This document shows, one piece after another, positions 47,801 through 60,670 of a DNA stretch of 64,000 nt. Source of the DNA: Symsagittifera roscoffensis (Eukaryota > Xenacoelomorpha > Acoela > Convolutidae); contig NC_087062.1 in NCBI RefSeq assembly GCF_963678635.1, positions 10,648,670-10,712,669 of the forward strand, read 5' to 3'. Each line of letters starts with the position of its first letter. Position 1 is the first letter of the stretch. The notes under the pieces were generated by a model that did no database searches, was not told the DNA's origin, and saw only the letters and a program-made list of their open reading frames with translations. The translations under genes were made by a program, and so were the position numbers.

Positions 47801-49200
47801 AATACATTTCGTATGGCTGAAATAAATTTTGTTTGCGTACGTTTTGAGGTCATTCAAATTTTTTTGCAAGAACACTGTTTATTGGACTCTAGAACATCAA
47901 TACATTGAAACTTTTTACAATTACTCAACTTATAGCAGAGAAAAAAGAAACTAATTGTCATTCGGAGAGTTACATCTTTTGTCTTGAGTTTGCGAAAATA
48001 AAGGTCCGCTAAGATGCCAGTTTTCTAAATCAATTAATGAAAACAATCATTCTATAAAAAATTAGTTGTTCTTCTGTCTACTTTCGAGAGAGTGGAAAGA
48101 AAATACGGTGTAGCTTCGGTGTTTATCAGTTAATTCTGATTTCCTCAAAGGAGGCTAATGTGAGATTCAATGGGACTTGTCGTTGGAATCGTTTTAGATG
48201 TGATAAAAAAATAACGTGGTTTAAAATGGCCAAGAGTATCTTTTAAAACAAAATTTTTTTTTGATATTCAGACTCAATTTTGACAAAAATTAATATGTTG
48301 GATATATTCTTTATTTTCTCAACTCCTCCTGATTACTTTTTCAAAAAATACAGGGTAATTTTTTCTCTTCAAACTGCATCTACAAGCGGCGCGTACATAA
48401 GCTGAAAGTTTATTGCGTTTTTTCTATAAAAAAATTGAAAGCAATTTGATTTAAATGTTTTAGTTTTTCTGAACCAATAACTGTGGTGGGAACGTTTTGG
48501 GCTATTTTTGGAACTCAATTTATTTGTAAGTAGCAAAAAATTGATGATCAACAAAAGAGCTGACATTTAAACTTTTTTACCAAAAAACGTTCGAAAGCAG
48601 TTAAGCCGACAGCCAAAAATATTATATATTTTCCTCTAATTATTTGGCAGCGTTTTTGCCTTTCAAAATCAACAAGAGGCGCAAAAATTGTCCTGAAAGA
48701 ACGTTTTGGCGGGGAATTTTTGAAATGTGACAAGAAAACAATTTCAAAATTGATTTGGATTACAAATGCTTAAATTGTCTATAGATGCAATATTTATATC
48801 CGTTTTTAGGTTAGTCCAACTCAAGCTTTACGTTTTGTTCATAAAAAAGCACTTGAAATTTGCCAAGAACATTCGAGTGTCTACAATATTAATACCTGTG
48901 ACATCAAAAGGTTTCTTTAACCATCAGTTGTTATTGGTCTAATTGTGTTACACGGACACTTCGGACAACTTTTTATAGAAAATCAAAATCTAATTACCTC
49001 AAAAAAGGTTCCGTTCTTTAAATTGTAAAATTTTTATGAAAAAAAGAATTATATGGGTGGTGATGATATGTGGTTGAATGAGTTTGATCAATTTTGGATG
49101 TTTACATTTCTCTTGATTATATTCCAAGGAAACACCAAGTGATCAAATGTTGGCCTCAATTGATGCATTCCCGCATGGCACTGCTTCAGCCAGTATAATG
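44896..49200. other. Intergenic, interspersed ancient repeats
   Basis: There are direct diverged repeats: 44285-44580 with 47640-47940, and 45830-46210 with 47180-47520 (similar CGACC / CCCCT-rich blocks and CCATCCCTG ends). A run of 22 G lies at 47182-47203. No gene recognised. Confidence 0.45.
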
Positions 49201-49227
49201 ATTTGATCAGCACCCACCAAGATTTGG

Positions 49228-49860
49228 TTACATTCTGAATAGGTCATGCAGCTTGTTTGGTGGTCTTGGTCTACAATCTGCACCGTTAAATTCCAAACTC
49301 TTGGCTGATTTCAGGGGAAACTTTATCTTGCTGTTTTCCTTCATTTTTTGCAGGCCACCCACACGACTGAACCTTATTTTGTAGACCTGCTTCATTCCCG
49401 GCCATTCAAATCGTTTCAAGGTCTGAGCTTTCACCTTATCAACACTTCGATGACCCCATTTGATTATGGAACTTGAAGAGAAACTCTGTTTTTTATAACT
49501 GAGACACAATTAGGTTGTATTTGTGGAGCAGTTTGTCTTCTCTCGTTCCTCGTCAGGCCAAAGCAGCGTTTTTTAAATCAGATATAACGTGTATGTTTTC
49601 ACCTTGTAGAACCTGAGGATGATTGTCTTTCTCCAGGCCTCTTTTGTCTTCTCTCACATTCCTTATCCACCTCGTCAGTTTAATATTCTTTTCATCGTTC
49701 TCCTGAAAATTTAGAGCTTGCTTTTGTATCTTTTTTTGCACTTTGAAGTGGCCAATTGTACCGTCCGACTTGTGGGCGTCACAACATTCAGCTTCACGCT
49801 CACAGCCTTAGACAATAGTTTCTCGGCAAACTGGAACGGTTGCAGATCATCTACCCGTAC
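49228..49860 (-). pseudogene. Coding-like minus-strand tract, unidentified
   Basis: The frames 49509-49228 and 49741-49553, and upstream DDLQPFQFAEKLLSKAVSVK (about 49790-49840, repeated at 57690-57850), look protein-like in composition and are kept between the two duplicated copies. Frames do not connect without breaks or introns. I recognise no family. Confidence 0.3.
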
Positions 49861-50351
49861 CGAACATTTCAAAAACATTTCAATGTTTATTTAATCATTT
49901 CAAAAAGAATTTCTGACCAGAAATTAGATTAGATACAAAGCATTTCAGCTCAGAAATAAAGAATTTTCTCGGTACGGGTAGCCAGTGACCTTTGATTCAT
50001 TGTGCTGACCTTTTAGCCACCGCTATGAGTTCTATATCAGTTGTTGTTCCTTCACCTTCTGTATTCAAGCTCAAAACCTCTTCTATTTAGTTCAAACGAA
50101 CAACTTTGCATTATTGCCACTTCAATGGCATCGTTTCTAAAAATAATACTCATCCGTGATGTCCAAGCTGCTTCTCCAAGAGAGCTGTCTCTTCAAGTTT
50201 TAAGAGTGGCAAAAACTCACTTCCGCGACTTCCAGTTTGGATAACCAATAAGGTCCCTTTTTAAGACCTGATCAACCAATAGTCCTTTTATAACAGTCAG
50301 GCTCTAGATTGGCCTCAATTGTCTTGTCCAGCAAGGAAACGTTGTAGAAAA

Positions 50352-50576
50352 CTATCCTTGTGAGCTCATCTGGAACAGGTCAGACCTAACCAGCAAGTCA
50401 ATGGGAGTTGTGTTTCTTAATTGAACTGTTATGGCTAGTTTTTCCTTTAACCTGGTATACAAAATGTGGGCTTTATCCAGCCATTTTATAAGAAGCAAGT
50501 CCTCATATGTCTTCGGTCTATGAAGATTAGATCTGCCTATTTCGGCTCGACTGGCCTCCGGTTCTTCCTGCCTCGC
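50352..50576 (-). pseudogene. Coding-like exon remnant in unit A
   Basis: Open for about 75 codons, reading RPKTYEDLLLIKWLDKAHI and TVQLRNTTPIDLLVRSDLF. The second copy (58427-58202) is alike with one TAA and conservative changes. It is separated from the next coding-like tract (51538 onward) by the 50592-51538 element. Family unknown. Confidence 0.35.
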
Positions 50577-50591
50577 TTAGAAATTTGTCTT

Positions 50592-51538
50592 CCCGGGTTG
50601 ACAAAAAATGCTTATCATACAATTTTCATATCTGAAAAAAATGCTTATCATACTCTTTCATACAATTTCATAGAGCAAAATTAAGTCTATGCAAAATAAG
50701 CATTTTTTCCAGAAATGAAATTGTGTGATAAGGAATTTTTCCATACTATGAAATTGTATGATAAGCATTTTTTCATAAACGAAAATTTAAAAAAATTTGC
50801 TTCGAAATTTCGTGTTTCAACCGAAACGCTAAACAAGGATTTTTTGTCATAAGACAACCCAGAGTGTAACTGGCAATTACCACGCAGATAAACTGCATTT
50901 GGTGACTTTAGTCATAAAAGTTTTTTATAACATTTTCACATGGAACTATATACCGAACAAATAACTTTTTGAATATGGCTAGATAGTTTTTTGTTTGAAA
51001 AAATTTTGATTGTTGAGAAAAAAGGTCTGTTTTTCTACAAAATTATTTTTATTTTAGCAATTGAAACAAAAGAAAATAATCGTGTTTACAAAAAAAAACA
51101 TTTTCTTGTAATTTTTCGATTTTTTTGGGTGAAAAACTCATCCTGGACTACGTTATAAACACAAAAAGTCAAATTTTGCATGCAAAAAATTTTTTTTCGT
51201 AAAATTTATGTTGTAGCACGAAAGCAAGTTTGCAGTCCAAAATGGGATTAACATTTTTTACTTCGAATTTTAGTTTTTGCTTATGAAAAAAAAATGCATA
51301 TCATACAATTTTCATATATGAAAAGTGTATGATAAGCATTTTTTATGAAAAAATTTAAATCATTTTTCTAATGACCAGAAAGCTTCAAAAGAGGCAAGTA
51401 GACCAAAAATGTTCATCAAAAATTTTTAAAACACTTGCAAATTTTGTATGAATTTTCTATGATAAGCATTTTTTTTCGATAGATTTCACATATGAAACTG
51501 AATGATAAGCATTTTTCTTCTATGAACGCCAACCCGGG
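50592..51538. mobile_element. CCCGGG-ended inverted-repeat element 1
   Basis: Ends CCCGGGTTGAC and CCAACCCGGG, with TT on both sides (2-bp target duplication). Several copies of AATGCTTATCATACAATTT occur in both orientations near each end. No coding capacity. It interrupts coding-like sequence. Confidence 0.65.
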
Positions 51539-51821
51539 TTCTCGCTGAGATCATTAAGAGGCCAAACTGTGCATTGGATAGGCGACAATTTTGTATCTGT
51601 ATGTTCCTGGATTTCAGAGACAAGTCTTCAAACGTGTTAAATTTTGTCGGAACGATCAAAGAAAATGAAAGCAACAAAAGAAGAACAAAGGGAGCGTCCT
51701 TGTTGCGGAGCCCCCTTACATTTCCCAAAAGGCACAGATTGGCCTCGTAATGATTGCCCGCTTTCTGATTTTTGTCTCGAGTCCTGTGTTTGATTGATGA
51801 CTGATGCCCATCAAGCCTCAA
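51486..51821 (-). pseudogene. Coding-like ORF in unit A (111 codons)
   Basis: It contains YEANLCLLGNVRGLRNKDAPF and SRNIQIQNCRLSNAQFGL. The copy at 59614-59279 is open over the same length, and differences are mostly conservative. The last residues run into element 1, so the natural end is lost. Unidentified. Confidence 0.35.
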
Positions 51822-52013
51822 TTTCCATCAGCCGAAAAAAACTCCAGTCTATGGAGTGATTTTGATTAATTAACGGTCGCGTTTGTCCAGACTTAGTCTG
51901 AAAAAGCGCTGCTGTGGTATGCCTGGTACCTTAACAACTTTAGTGGCAACAAGTTCCTTGATTGCAGCAGTTCTTGGGGCTCCCTGCTTCAACTCAGTTT
52001 CTTATAGCACTAT

Positions 52014-52936
52014 CCCGGGTTGACCTCCATAGACCAAAAATGCTAATCATACAACTCCATAAACTAAGTCTATGAAAAAATACTAGTCATACAAGTTTCA
52101 TACTTAGCTAAACTGGTGTCATCGAATTTTCGAAGACCTTTTCTCTTGTTTTGGCATAAATTTTGGTGTATCGTACTAAATAAAAAAGAAAATTTTTTTG
52201 TCAAAAAAATGCTAATCATACAATTTCCATTCATGGAAATTGTATGAGTAGCATTTTTTTGATGGCGACAAAAAAATTGCCCCCAAAAATTTTTTTGTGT
52301 TTTTTTTTCAACCGCAAATTGATTTTCGTACTCAAACTAAATTTTTTTGAAAAAAAAAATTTTGCGTGCAAAATTTGATTTTTTGTGTGTATAACATAGT
52401 CCTGGATATACTAATATTGGATTTTTTTTCCATTTCTCTTGAAAACATTTTTCAAAAACGCTCAAGACTCCTCTTTTTTTGTATGGCATGTTTTTGTATG
52501 CCTTGATCAATGTCTGGTAATTTGAAAATTCAAATTTTAGAAATAATCATCTTTGAAAGTTTTTGTCAAATTTTAAAAGTTTGATACTTTCGTTATATTG
52601 TTTGCGTGAGACAAAATTAAGACATAGCAGGCTGTTTCCAAAGCATTTTTAATGCGTGACGGCCAAACTTATGGTTACTACGTTTGAGTAATCAAGGTTT
52701 ATGTCATTTGTGTTCGATTACGAACACAACCAATAAATTTTGAGAAATTAAAATGTAAAAAATCAATCTTTTTAGTTAATGGAAAAATGCTAGTCATACA
52801 ATTTCCATATATGAAAAAATACTAATCTTAGACCATTCATGCAATTTTCTGAACGTATGGAATTGCACGGAAAGTGTATGACTAGCATTTTTCCATAAAT
52901 GGAAATTGTATGACTAGCAATTTTGATCAACCCGGG
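52014..52936. mobile_element. CCCGGG-ended inverted-repeat element 2
   Basis: Ends CCCGGGTTGACC and GATCAACCCGGG, flanked by AT on both sides. The internal motif is AATGCTAGTCATACAATTTCC in both orientations, a variant of that in element 1. 923 bp, noncoding. Confidence 0.65.
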
Positions 52937-55900
52937 ATGCTCTCATGAACGATGGGGCGCCGGACCGTTTCCCCATTCTTTTCTTGTTATTGATAGAGGA
53001 TTCCCAGACTAGCTACCAGCGATTTGTTGGTGCCAAGAAGTATGTGTCTTTGTCAGTGTGCATGCGAAGCAGAGGTGCTTCACAAAACTCGATTTTGGTG
53101 CCTATGATGATCCAGCAGAGGTTTCATGACGGTCCATCATGTGTCCTATACAAAATTTTAAAATCCTTCGCAAATTCATTTTTTTTGAACTTTCACTTCA
53201 AACCAGACTTCTTCATATACATGCAAAGATTTCATTGAAGTGCTCCGTATTGTCGGTTGTCGTCGGGGTAGCAATGAACACAACTTCAACGTAGCACATT
53301 ATATTGTTGTTTTATTTCTTGGTAACGCCGGTTTGTGTCTTCGAAGTCATTCGTTGGAACGTCACTTTGATTTTAAACATGCCGAACGGCGTTCTGTTGT
53401 GTTAAAGCAATGTCAATTTACAAGAAGAACACAAAATCTCGCAACTTTTCTTGCGAAAGTAAATTTGCCAATATGCTCATCTTTTAACAAGGGTTTTCAA
53501 AAACTTCGCGTCGCCTATGTTGGACAGAATCTCATCCATGCGGGATTTGCGGTAAGCGAGCTTTCTTCCCAAGAAGTTCATATGACAGAAATCAGCACAA
53601 TTTCTCAATTGATGTTTTTGGCCATCTTTACTCCTTATACCCTTGGCGAGGTAGTAGAACTCATCAAGTCTTACCTTAGCAACACTTTTGGTTTCTCTTG
53701 TACAGGCTTGTGGCTTATGGTGCATTCTTTTATCTCTGTGGGTCTATGCCCGTTTTTTGAGCTCGATGTTGTGCTCGATGAAAAATAAGCAACCAAGTTC
53801 GGCCCTTTAACGTGAAAAATTTTGATGTTATCTCAGTAAGACGACTCTGATGGTCTTTTACTCGACATCCGAAAACTTACGTCTCATATACTCAATTATC
53901 ACTAGGACTGGTTTGTCTGAAACCAACTCTTCTGGGGAGCGTCTCTCGGAAAATCGATCAGTTCGAGAGGCCATCATCAGTCTCGGAATTCATAGTCAAG
54001 ACTTTATTCGAAAAAATATGCCCTTAATCTAATGATTAGGCAGAATCTCATTCTCAATATCCATCAGCCGAAACAATTCCAGTCTATAGAGTGATTTTGG
54101 TTCATGAAAACTCGCGTTTGTCCAGAATAAGTCTGAAAAAAGCGAGCGCCGCCGTGGTATGCCTGGAGCCTTAACAAATTTAATTGCAACAAGTTCCGTT
54201 GATCGCAGCAGTTCTTGGGGCTCCCTGTTTCAATTCAGTTTCACTAAGCACCACGTTCCCATGATCAATGGAACCCTGTAACGTTTCCCCAATCTTTTCT
54301 TCTTATTGAAAGAAGATCTCCGGATTAGCTACCAGCGATGCGTTGGTGCCAAGAAGTATGTTTGTTTCTCAGTATGAATGCGAAGCAGAGGTGCTTCACA
54401 AAACTCGATCTTGATTTTTTCGACTGCTTCTTCTAGACAATCCACCTGATAACCCAGCATAGGTCTCATGACGGTCCATCATGTGCTCTAAACAAAATAT
54501 TGAAACTTTAAAAGTTTCACTTTTTTGGGTTTTCACTTCAAACCAGGCTTCTTCATATATGCCCACTGACCCGCAATGACAAGGGCCTCCGCAGTGAGCA
54601 TAACTTCAACTTAGCACATTATATTGTTGCTTCCTTTCTTGGTGACGCCGTTTGGGTTTCAAACATACCGAATGGCGTTCTGTTATGTTAAAGCAATGCC
54701 AGTTTAATGCAAAACCCAAAATCTCGCGATCTTTTTTGCAAAAAAAAATTGCCAATATGCTCATTTTATATCGAGGCTTGTTGAAAATTTCGCGTCGCCT
54801 ATGTTGGACAGAATCTCATCCATGCGGGATTTGAGGTAAGCGAGCTTTCTTCCCAAGAAAATCATATGACAGAAATCAGCACAATTTCTCAATTGATGTT
54901 TTTGGCCATCTTTACTCCTTATGCCCTTGGCGAGGTAGTAGAACTCATCAAGTCTTACCTTAGCAACACTTTTGGTTTCTCTTAAACAGGCTTGTGGCTT
55001 ATGGTGCATTCTTTTATCTCTGTGGGTCTATGCCCGTTTTTCGAGCTCGATGTTGTGCTCGATGAAAAATAAGCAACCAAGTTCGGCCCTTTAACGTGAA
55101 AAATTTTGATGTTATCTCAGTAAGACGACTCTGATGGTCTTTTACTCGACATCCGAAAACTTACGTCTCATATACTGAATTATCACTAGGACTGGTTTGT
55201 CTGAAACCAACTCTTCTGGGGAGCGTCTCTCGGAAAATCGATCAGTTCGAGAGGCCATCATCAGTCTCGGAATTCATAGTCAAGACTTTATTCGAAAAAA
55301 TATGCCCTTAATCTAATGATTAGGCAGAATCTCATTCTCAATATCCATCAGCCGAAACAATTCCAGTCTATAGAGTGATTTTGGTTCATGAAAACTCGCG
55401 TTTGTCCAGAATAAGTCTGAAAAAAGCGAGCGCCGCCGTGGTATGCCTGGAGCCTTAACAAATTTAATTGCAACAAGTTCCGTTGATCGCAGCAGTTCTT
55501 GGGGCTCCCTGTTTCAATTCAGTTTCACTAAGCACCACGTTCCCATGATCAATGGAACCCAGGACCGTTTCCCCATTCTTTTCTTCTTATTGATAGAGGA
55601 TCTCCGGATTAGCTACCAGCGATTCGTTGGTGATAAGAAGTATGTGTGTTTCTCAGTATGAATGCGAAGCAGAGGTGCTTCACAAAACTCGATCTTGATT
55701 TTTTCGACTGCTTCTTCTAGACAATCCACCTGATAACCCAGCATAGGTCTCATGACGGTCCATCATGTGCTCTAAACAAAATATTGAGACTTTAAAAGTT
55801 TCACTTTTTTGAGTTTTCACTTCAAACCAGGCTTCTTCATATATGCCCACTGACCCGCAATGACAAGGGCCTCCGCAGTGAGCATAACTTCAACTTAGCA

Positions 55901-57108
55901 CATTATATTGTTGCTTCCTTTCTTGGTGACGCCGTTTGGGTTTCAAACATACCGAATGGCGTTCTGTTATGTTAAAGCAATGCCAGTTTAATGCAAAACC
56001 CAAAATCTCGCGATCTTTTTTGCAAAAAAAAATTGCCAATATGCTTATTTTATATCGAGGTTTGTTGAAAATTTCGCTTCGCCTATCTTGGACAGAGTCT
56101 CATCCATGCGGGATTTGCGGTAAGCGAGCTTTCTTGCTAAGGAGTACATATGACAGAAAATGTTTTCACAATTTCTCAAATGTCAACACAATTTCTCAAA
56201 TGTTTTTTTTTGCCACCTTTACTCCTTATGCCCATGGCGAGCTAGTAGAATTCATCAAGTCTTACTTTACCAACACTTTTGGTTTCTCTCGTACAGGCTT
56301 GTGGCTTATGATGCATCATGCTATCTCTTTGGGTCTCTGTCCATTTCTCGAGCTCGACTTTGTGCTCGACGAAAAATAAGCAACCAGTTTCGGCCCTTTA
56401 ACGTGAAGTATTTTGATGTTATCTCTGTAAGACCACTCTGATGGTCTTTTACTCGACATCCAAAAACTTCCGTCTCAAATGCTCAATTATCAATAGGACT
56501 GGTTTGTATGAAACCAACTCTTCTGGGGACAGTCTATCGGAAAATCGATCAGTTCCAGAGGCCATCATCAGTCTCGGAATTCATAGTCAGGACTTTATTC
56601 GAAAAAATATGCTCTTAATCTGATGATTAGGCAGAATTTCATTCTCAAAATCCATCAGCCGAAACAACTCCAGTCTATGGAGTGATTTTGGTTCATGAAA
56701 GCTCGCGTTTGTCCAGACTAAGTCTGAAAAAAGCGCCGCCGTGGTATAACTGGAGCCTTAACAAAATTAATGGCAACAAGCTCCGTTGATCGCAGCAGTT
56801 CTTGGGGCTCCCTGTTTCAAATCAGTTTCACTAAGCACCACGCTCCCCTGAACAATGGAACCCTGTAACGTTTCCCCAATCTTTTCTTCTTATTGAAAGA
56901 AGATCTCCGGATTAGCTACCAGCGAGGCGTTGGTGCCAAGAAGTATGTTTGTTTCTCAGTGTGCATACGAACCAGAGGTGCTTCACAAAACTCGATCTTG
57001 ATTTTTTCGACTGCTTCTTCTAGACAATCCAACTGATAATCCAGCAGAGGTCTCATGACGGTCCATCAAGTGCTCTAAGCAAAATATTGAAGCCTTAAAA
57101 GGTTCATC

Positions 57109-57681
57109 GGCTCTGATATATTGAGTCGTAGAGACGTTTCAATTTAAATATTATCATGTAACATTTCGGAAATGCTTTTGTCTATTTCTAATCTATCCTG
57201 TTAGTTCTAAGCTAATTCGTTTTTTAAGGTCTAATTTGAGACTTATGGTCGCACTAGATGAGTTATGACCGAGGTGTAACTCATAGAGGAGTTTCGGATA
57301 AGGTACACCGTCTGCTCGTCACGCTATTTTATTTTCGGCCGGACAGATCTTAGACCTTAGGCCGGCAACTTCTTAGTCTAATACCGATCCTAATCTTACT
57401 CTTATATCTACTAGTCTCAGGGTGTTTAACTAGTCTCTGCTAGGCTCATTAGATCTAGAGTATACTGGCTTATTGCGGTTGCTAGAAGGTCTCTTGGAGA
57501 GGTAACTAATTTCTAAGTTAAATTCAAATCTCTCTGGTGCTGAAATTACAAGTAATTTCAGCACTTACAAATAAATGGGTTATTAGTTAAATGGGTCATG
57601 ATTGGTTTATATGAATTATTTTATAGGGATAAAATATCCAATTTATAACCAATAATAAAATATAGTTTAGATCTGGTTCCA
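57109..57681 (-). mobile_element. Copy C: 5' LTR plus start of leader, truncated
   Basis: On the minus strand the LTR runs from 57681 (TGGAACC) to 57259 (TAACTCA), 423 bp. About 150 bp of leader follow, including the TAGTGCGACC primer-site variant and the start of the 77-codon ORF, and end abruptly at 57109. It lies exactly between array block 1 and block 2. Confidence 0.85.
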
Positions 57682-58441
57682 TTGCTTTTGCATCTTTTTT
57701 TGGTCTTTGAGGGGCCAATTGTACCGTTCGACTTGTGGGCGTCACAACATTCAGCTTCACACTCACAGCCTTTGACAATAGTTTCTCGGCAAACTGGAAC
57801 GGTTGCAGATCATCTAGCCTCTGACCTCTTGATTGAATGACACATCTCATTGTGCTGACCTTTTAGCAACCGCTATGAGTTCTATGTCAGTTGTTGTTCC
57901 TTCACCTTCTGTATTCAAGCTCAAAACCTCTTCTATTTAGTTTAAAAGAACAACTTTGCATTATTGCCATTTCAATGGCGTCGTTTCTAAAAATAATACT
58001 CATCCGTGATGTCCAAGCTGCTTCTCCAAGAGAGCTGTCTCTTCAAGTTTTAAGAGTGGCAAAAACTCACTTCCGCGACTTCCAGTTTGGATAACCAATA
58101 AGGTCCCTTTTTCAGACCTGATCAACCAATAGTCCTTTTATAACAGTCAGGCTCTAGATTGGCCTTAATTGTCTTGTCCAGCAAGGAAACGTTGTTGAAA
58201 ACTATCCTTCTGAGCTCATCTGGAACAGGTCAGACCTGACCAGCAACTCAATGGGAGTTTCGTTTTTTGATTGAACTGTTATGGCTAGTTATTCCTTCAA
58301 CCTGGTATACAAAATGTGGGATATATCCAGCCATTTTGTAAGAAGCAAGTCATCATATGTATTCGGTCTATGAAGATTAGCTCTGCCTATTTCTGCTCGA
58401 CTGGCCTCCGGTTCTTCCTGCCTCGCTTAGAAATTTGTCTT

Positions 58442-59331
58442 CCCGGGTTGACAAAAAAGGCTTATCATACTCTTTCATACAACTTCATAGAGCAAAAATA
58501 AGTGTATGAAAATAGCAAAATAAACTTTTTTCCATAAATGAAATTGTATGATAAGCAATTTTTCCATACTATGAAATTTTATGATAAGCATTTTCTTCAT
58601 AAACGAAAATACAAAAAATTATTGCTTCGAAACTTCGTGTTTCAACCGAAACGCTAACCAAGGATTTTTTGTCATAAGACAACCCAGAGTGTAACTGGCA
58701 GTTACCACGCAGATAAACTGCATATGGTGACTTTAGCCATAAAGGTTAATTTTAACATTTTCACATAGAATTATATACCAAACAAGTAACTTTTTGAATA
58801 GGGCTAGATAGTTTTTAGTTTGAAAAAAATTTGATTGTTGAGAAAAAAAGGCCTGTTGTTCTACAAAGTTATTTTTATTTTAGCATTTGAAACAAAAGAT
58901 AATAATCGTGTTTACAAAAAAAAAACATTTTCTTTTAATTTTTGGATATTTTGGGTAAAAAATTCATTCTTATTTTATTGCGTAAAATCCATGCGTAAAA
59001 TTTATGTTTTAGCACAAAAGCAAGTTTGCAGTCAAAAGTGGGATGAAAATTTTTAACTTCAAATTTTTTTGTTTTTGTTTATGAAAAAAATGCGTACCAT
59101 ACAATTTTCATATAAGAAAATTGTATGATAAGCACTTTTTATGAAAAATTTTTAATCATTTTTTAATGACCAGACAGCTTCAAAAGAGGCAGGTAGACCA
59201 AAAACGTTCATTAAAAATTTCTAAAATGCTTGCAAATTTTGTATGAATTTTCTATGATAAGCTTTTTTTCCATAGACTTCACATATTAAACTGTATGATA
59301 AGCATTTTTCTTCTATGGACGTCAATCCGCG
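58442..59331. mobile_element. CCCGGG-ended element 3 (copy of element 1)
   Basis: It sits at the same position in unit A' as element 1 in unit A. The right end has decayed to TCCGCG. Confidence 0.6.
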
Positions 59332-59614
59332 TTCTCGTTGAGATCATTACGAGGCCAAACTGTGCATTGGATAGGCGACAGTTTTGTATCTGTATGTTCC
59401 TGGATCTCAGAGACAAGTCCTCAAACATGTTAAATTTTGTCGGAACGACCAAAGAAAATGAAAGCAACAAAAGAAGAACAAAGGGAGCGTCCTTGCTGCG
59501 GAATGCGCTTACATTTCCCAAAAAGCACAGATTGGCCTCGTAACGACTGCCCGCTTTCTGATTTTTGTCTCGAGTCCTGTGTTTGATTGATGACTGATGC
59601 CCATCAAGCCTCAA
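59279..59614 (-). pseudogene. Coding-like ORF in unit A', copy of 51486-51821
   Basis: 111 codons, open, aligned without gaps with the first copy. Unidentified protein. Confidence 0.33.
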
Positions 59615-59808
59615 TATTCATCAACCGAAACAACTCCAGTCTATGGAGTGATTTTGATTAATTAACGGTCGCGTTTGTCCAGACTTAGTCTGAAAAAAGC
59701 GCTGCTGTGGTATGCCTGGTAACCTTAACAACTTTAGTGGCAGCAAGATCCGTTGATCGCAGCAGTTCTCGGGGCTCCTTGTTTCAACTCAGTTTCACTT
59801 AGCACTAT

Positions 59809-60670
59809 CCCGGGTTGACCTCCATAGACCAAAAATGCTGATCAAACAATTCCATAAACTAAGTCTATTAAAAAATACTAATCATACAAATTTCATATTT
59901 TGCTAAAATGGTGTCATCGAATTTTCGAAAAACTTCTCTCTTGTTTTGGCATAAATTTTAATGTATCGATCTAAATAAAAAAAGAAAAATTTTTTGTCAA
60001 AGAAAATGCTAATCATACAATTTCCAATTCTGTATTTTTGAAATTGCCCTCAAAAAATTTTTTTGTGTTTTTTTTTTTTCAACCGCAAAAAGATTTTTGT
60101 ACTCAAACAAACATTTTTTGTGTGGATAACGTAGTCCTGGATATACTAATATTGGACTTTTTTCCATTTCTCTTGATAACATTTTTCAAAAAAGCTCAAT
60201 ACTCCTCTCTTTTTTGTATGGCGTGTTTTTGTATGCCCTGATCAATGTCTGGTAATTTGAAAATTCAAATTTTAGAAATAACCATCTTCCAAAAATTTTG
60301 GCAAAATTTAAAAGTTTGATACTTTTGTTATATTATTTGCGTGAGACAGAATTAAGACATTGCAGGCTTTTTCCAAAACATTTTTAATGCGTGACGGCCA
60401 AACATTTGGTTACTACGTTTGAATAACCAAGGTTTATGCGATTTGTGTTCGGTTACGTACACAACCAATAAATTTTGTAAAATTAAAATGTAAAAATCAA
60501 TCTTATTGGTTTATGGAAAAATGCTAGTCATACAATTTCCATATATGAAAAAAAACTAATCTTAGACCTTTCATGCACTTTTCTGTACGTATGGATATGC
60601 ATGGGAAGTGTATGACTAGCATTTTTCCATTTATGGAAATTGTTTGACTAGCATTTTTGGTCAACCCGGG
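59809..60670. mobile_element. CCCGGG-ended element 4 (copy of element 2)
   Basis: Ends CCCGGGTTGACC and GGTCAACCCGGG, flanked by AT on both sides. 862 bp, with internal deletions relative to element 2. Confidence 0.65.

Larger units (their letters stand above)
49700..57105. repeat. Duplicated array, first block
   Basis: The part 49700-52937 (unit A) recurs at 57690-60670. Downstream lie monomers of about 1.1-1.3 kb (unit B): about 52938-54056, 54057-55340, 55341-56646 and a partial 56647-57105. 54060-54600 and 55340-55880 are nearly identical, so at least one duplication is recent. Short ORFs on both strands recur in each monomer with breaks. Confidence 0.75.

Noticed and set aside
53240-53788. 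182-codon plus-strand ORF in the array
   Set aside because: Related monomers have breaks in this frame, while opposite-strand tracts look equally or more protein-like. Not supported as a gene.
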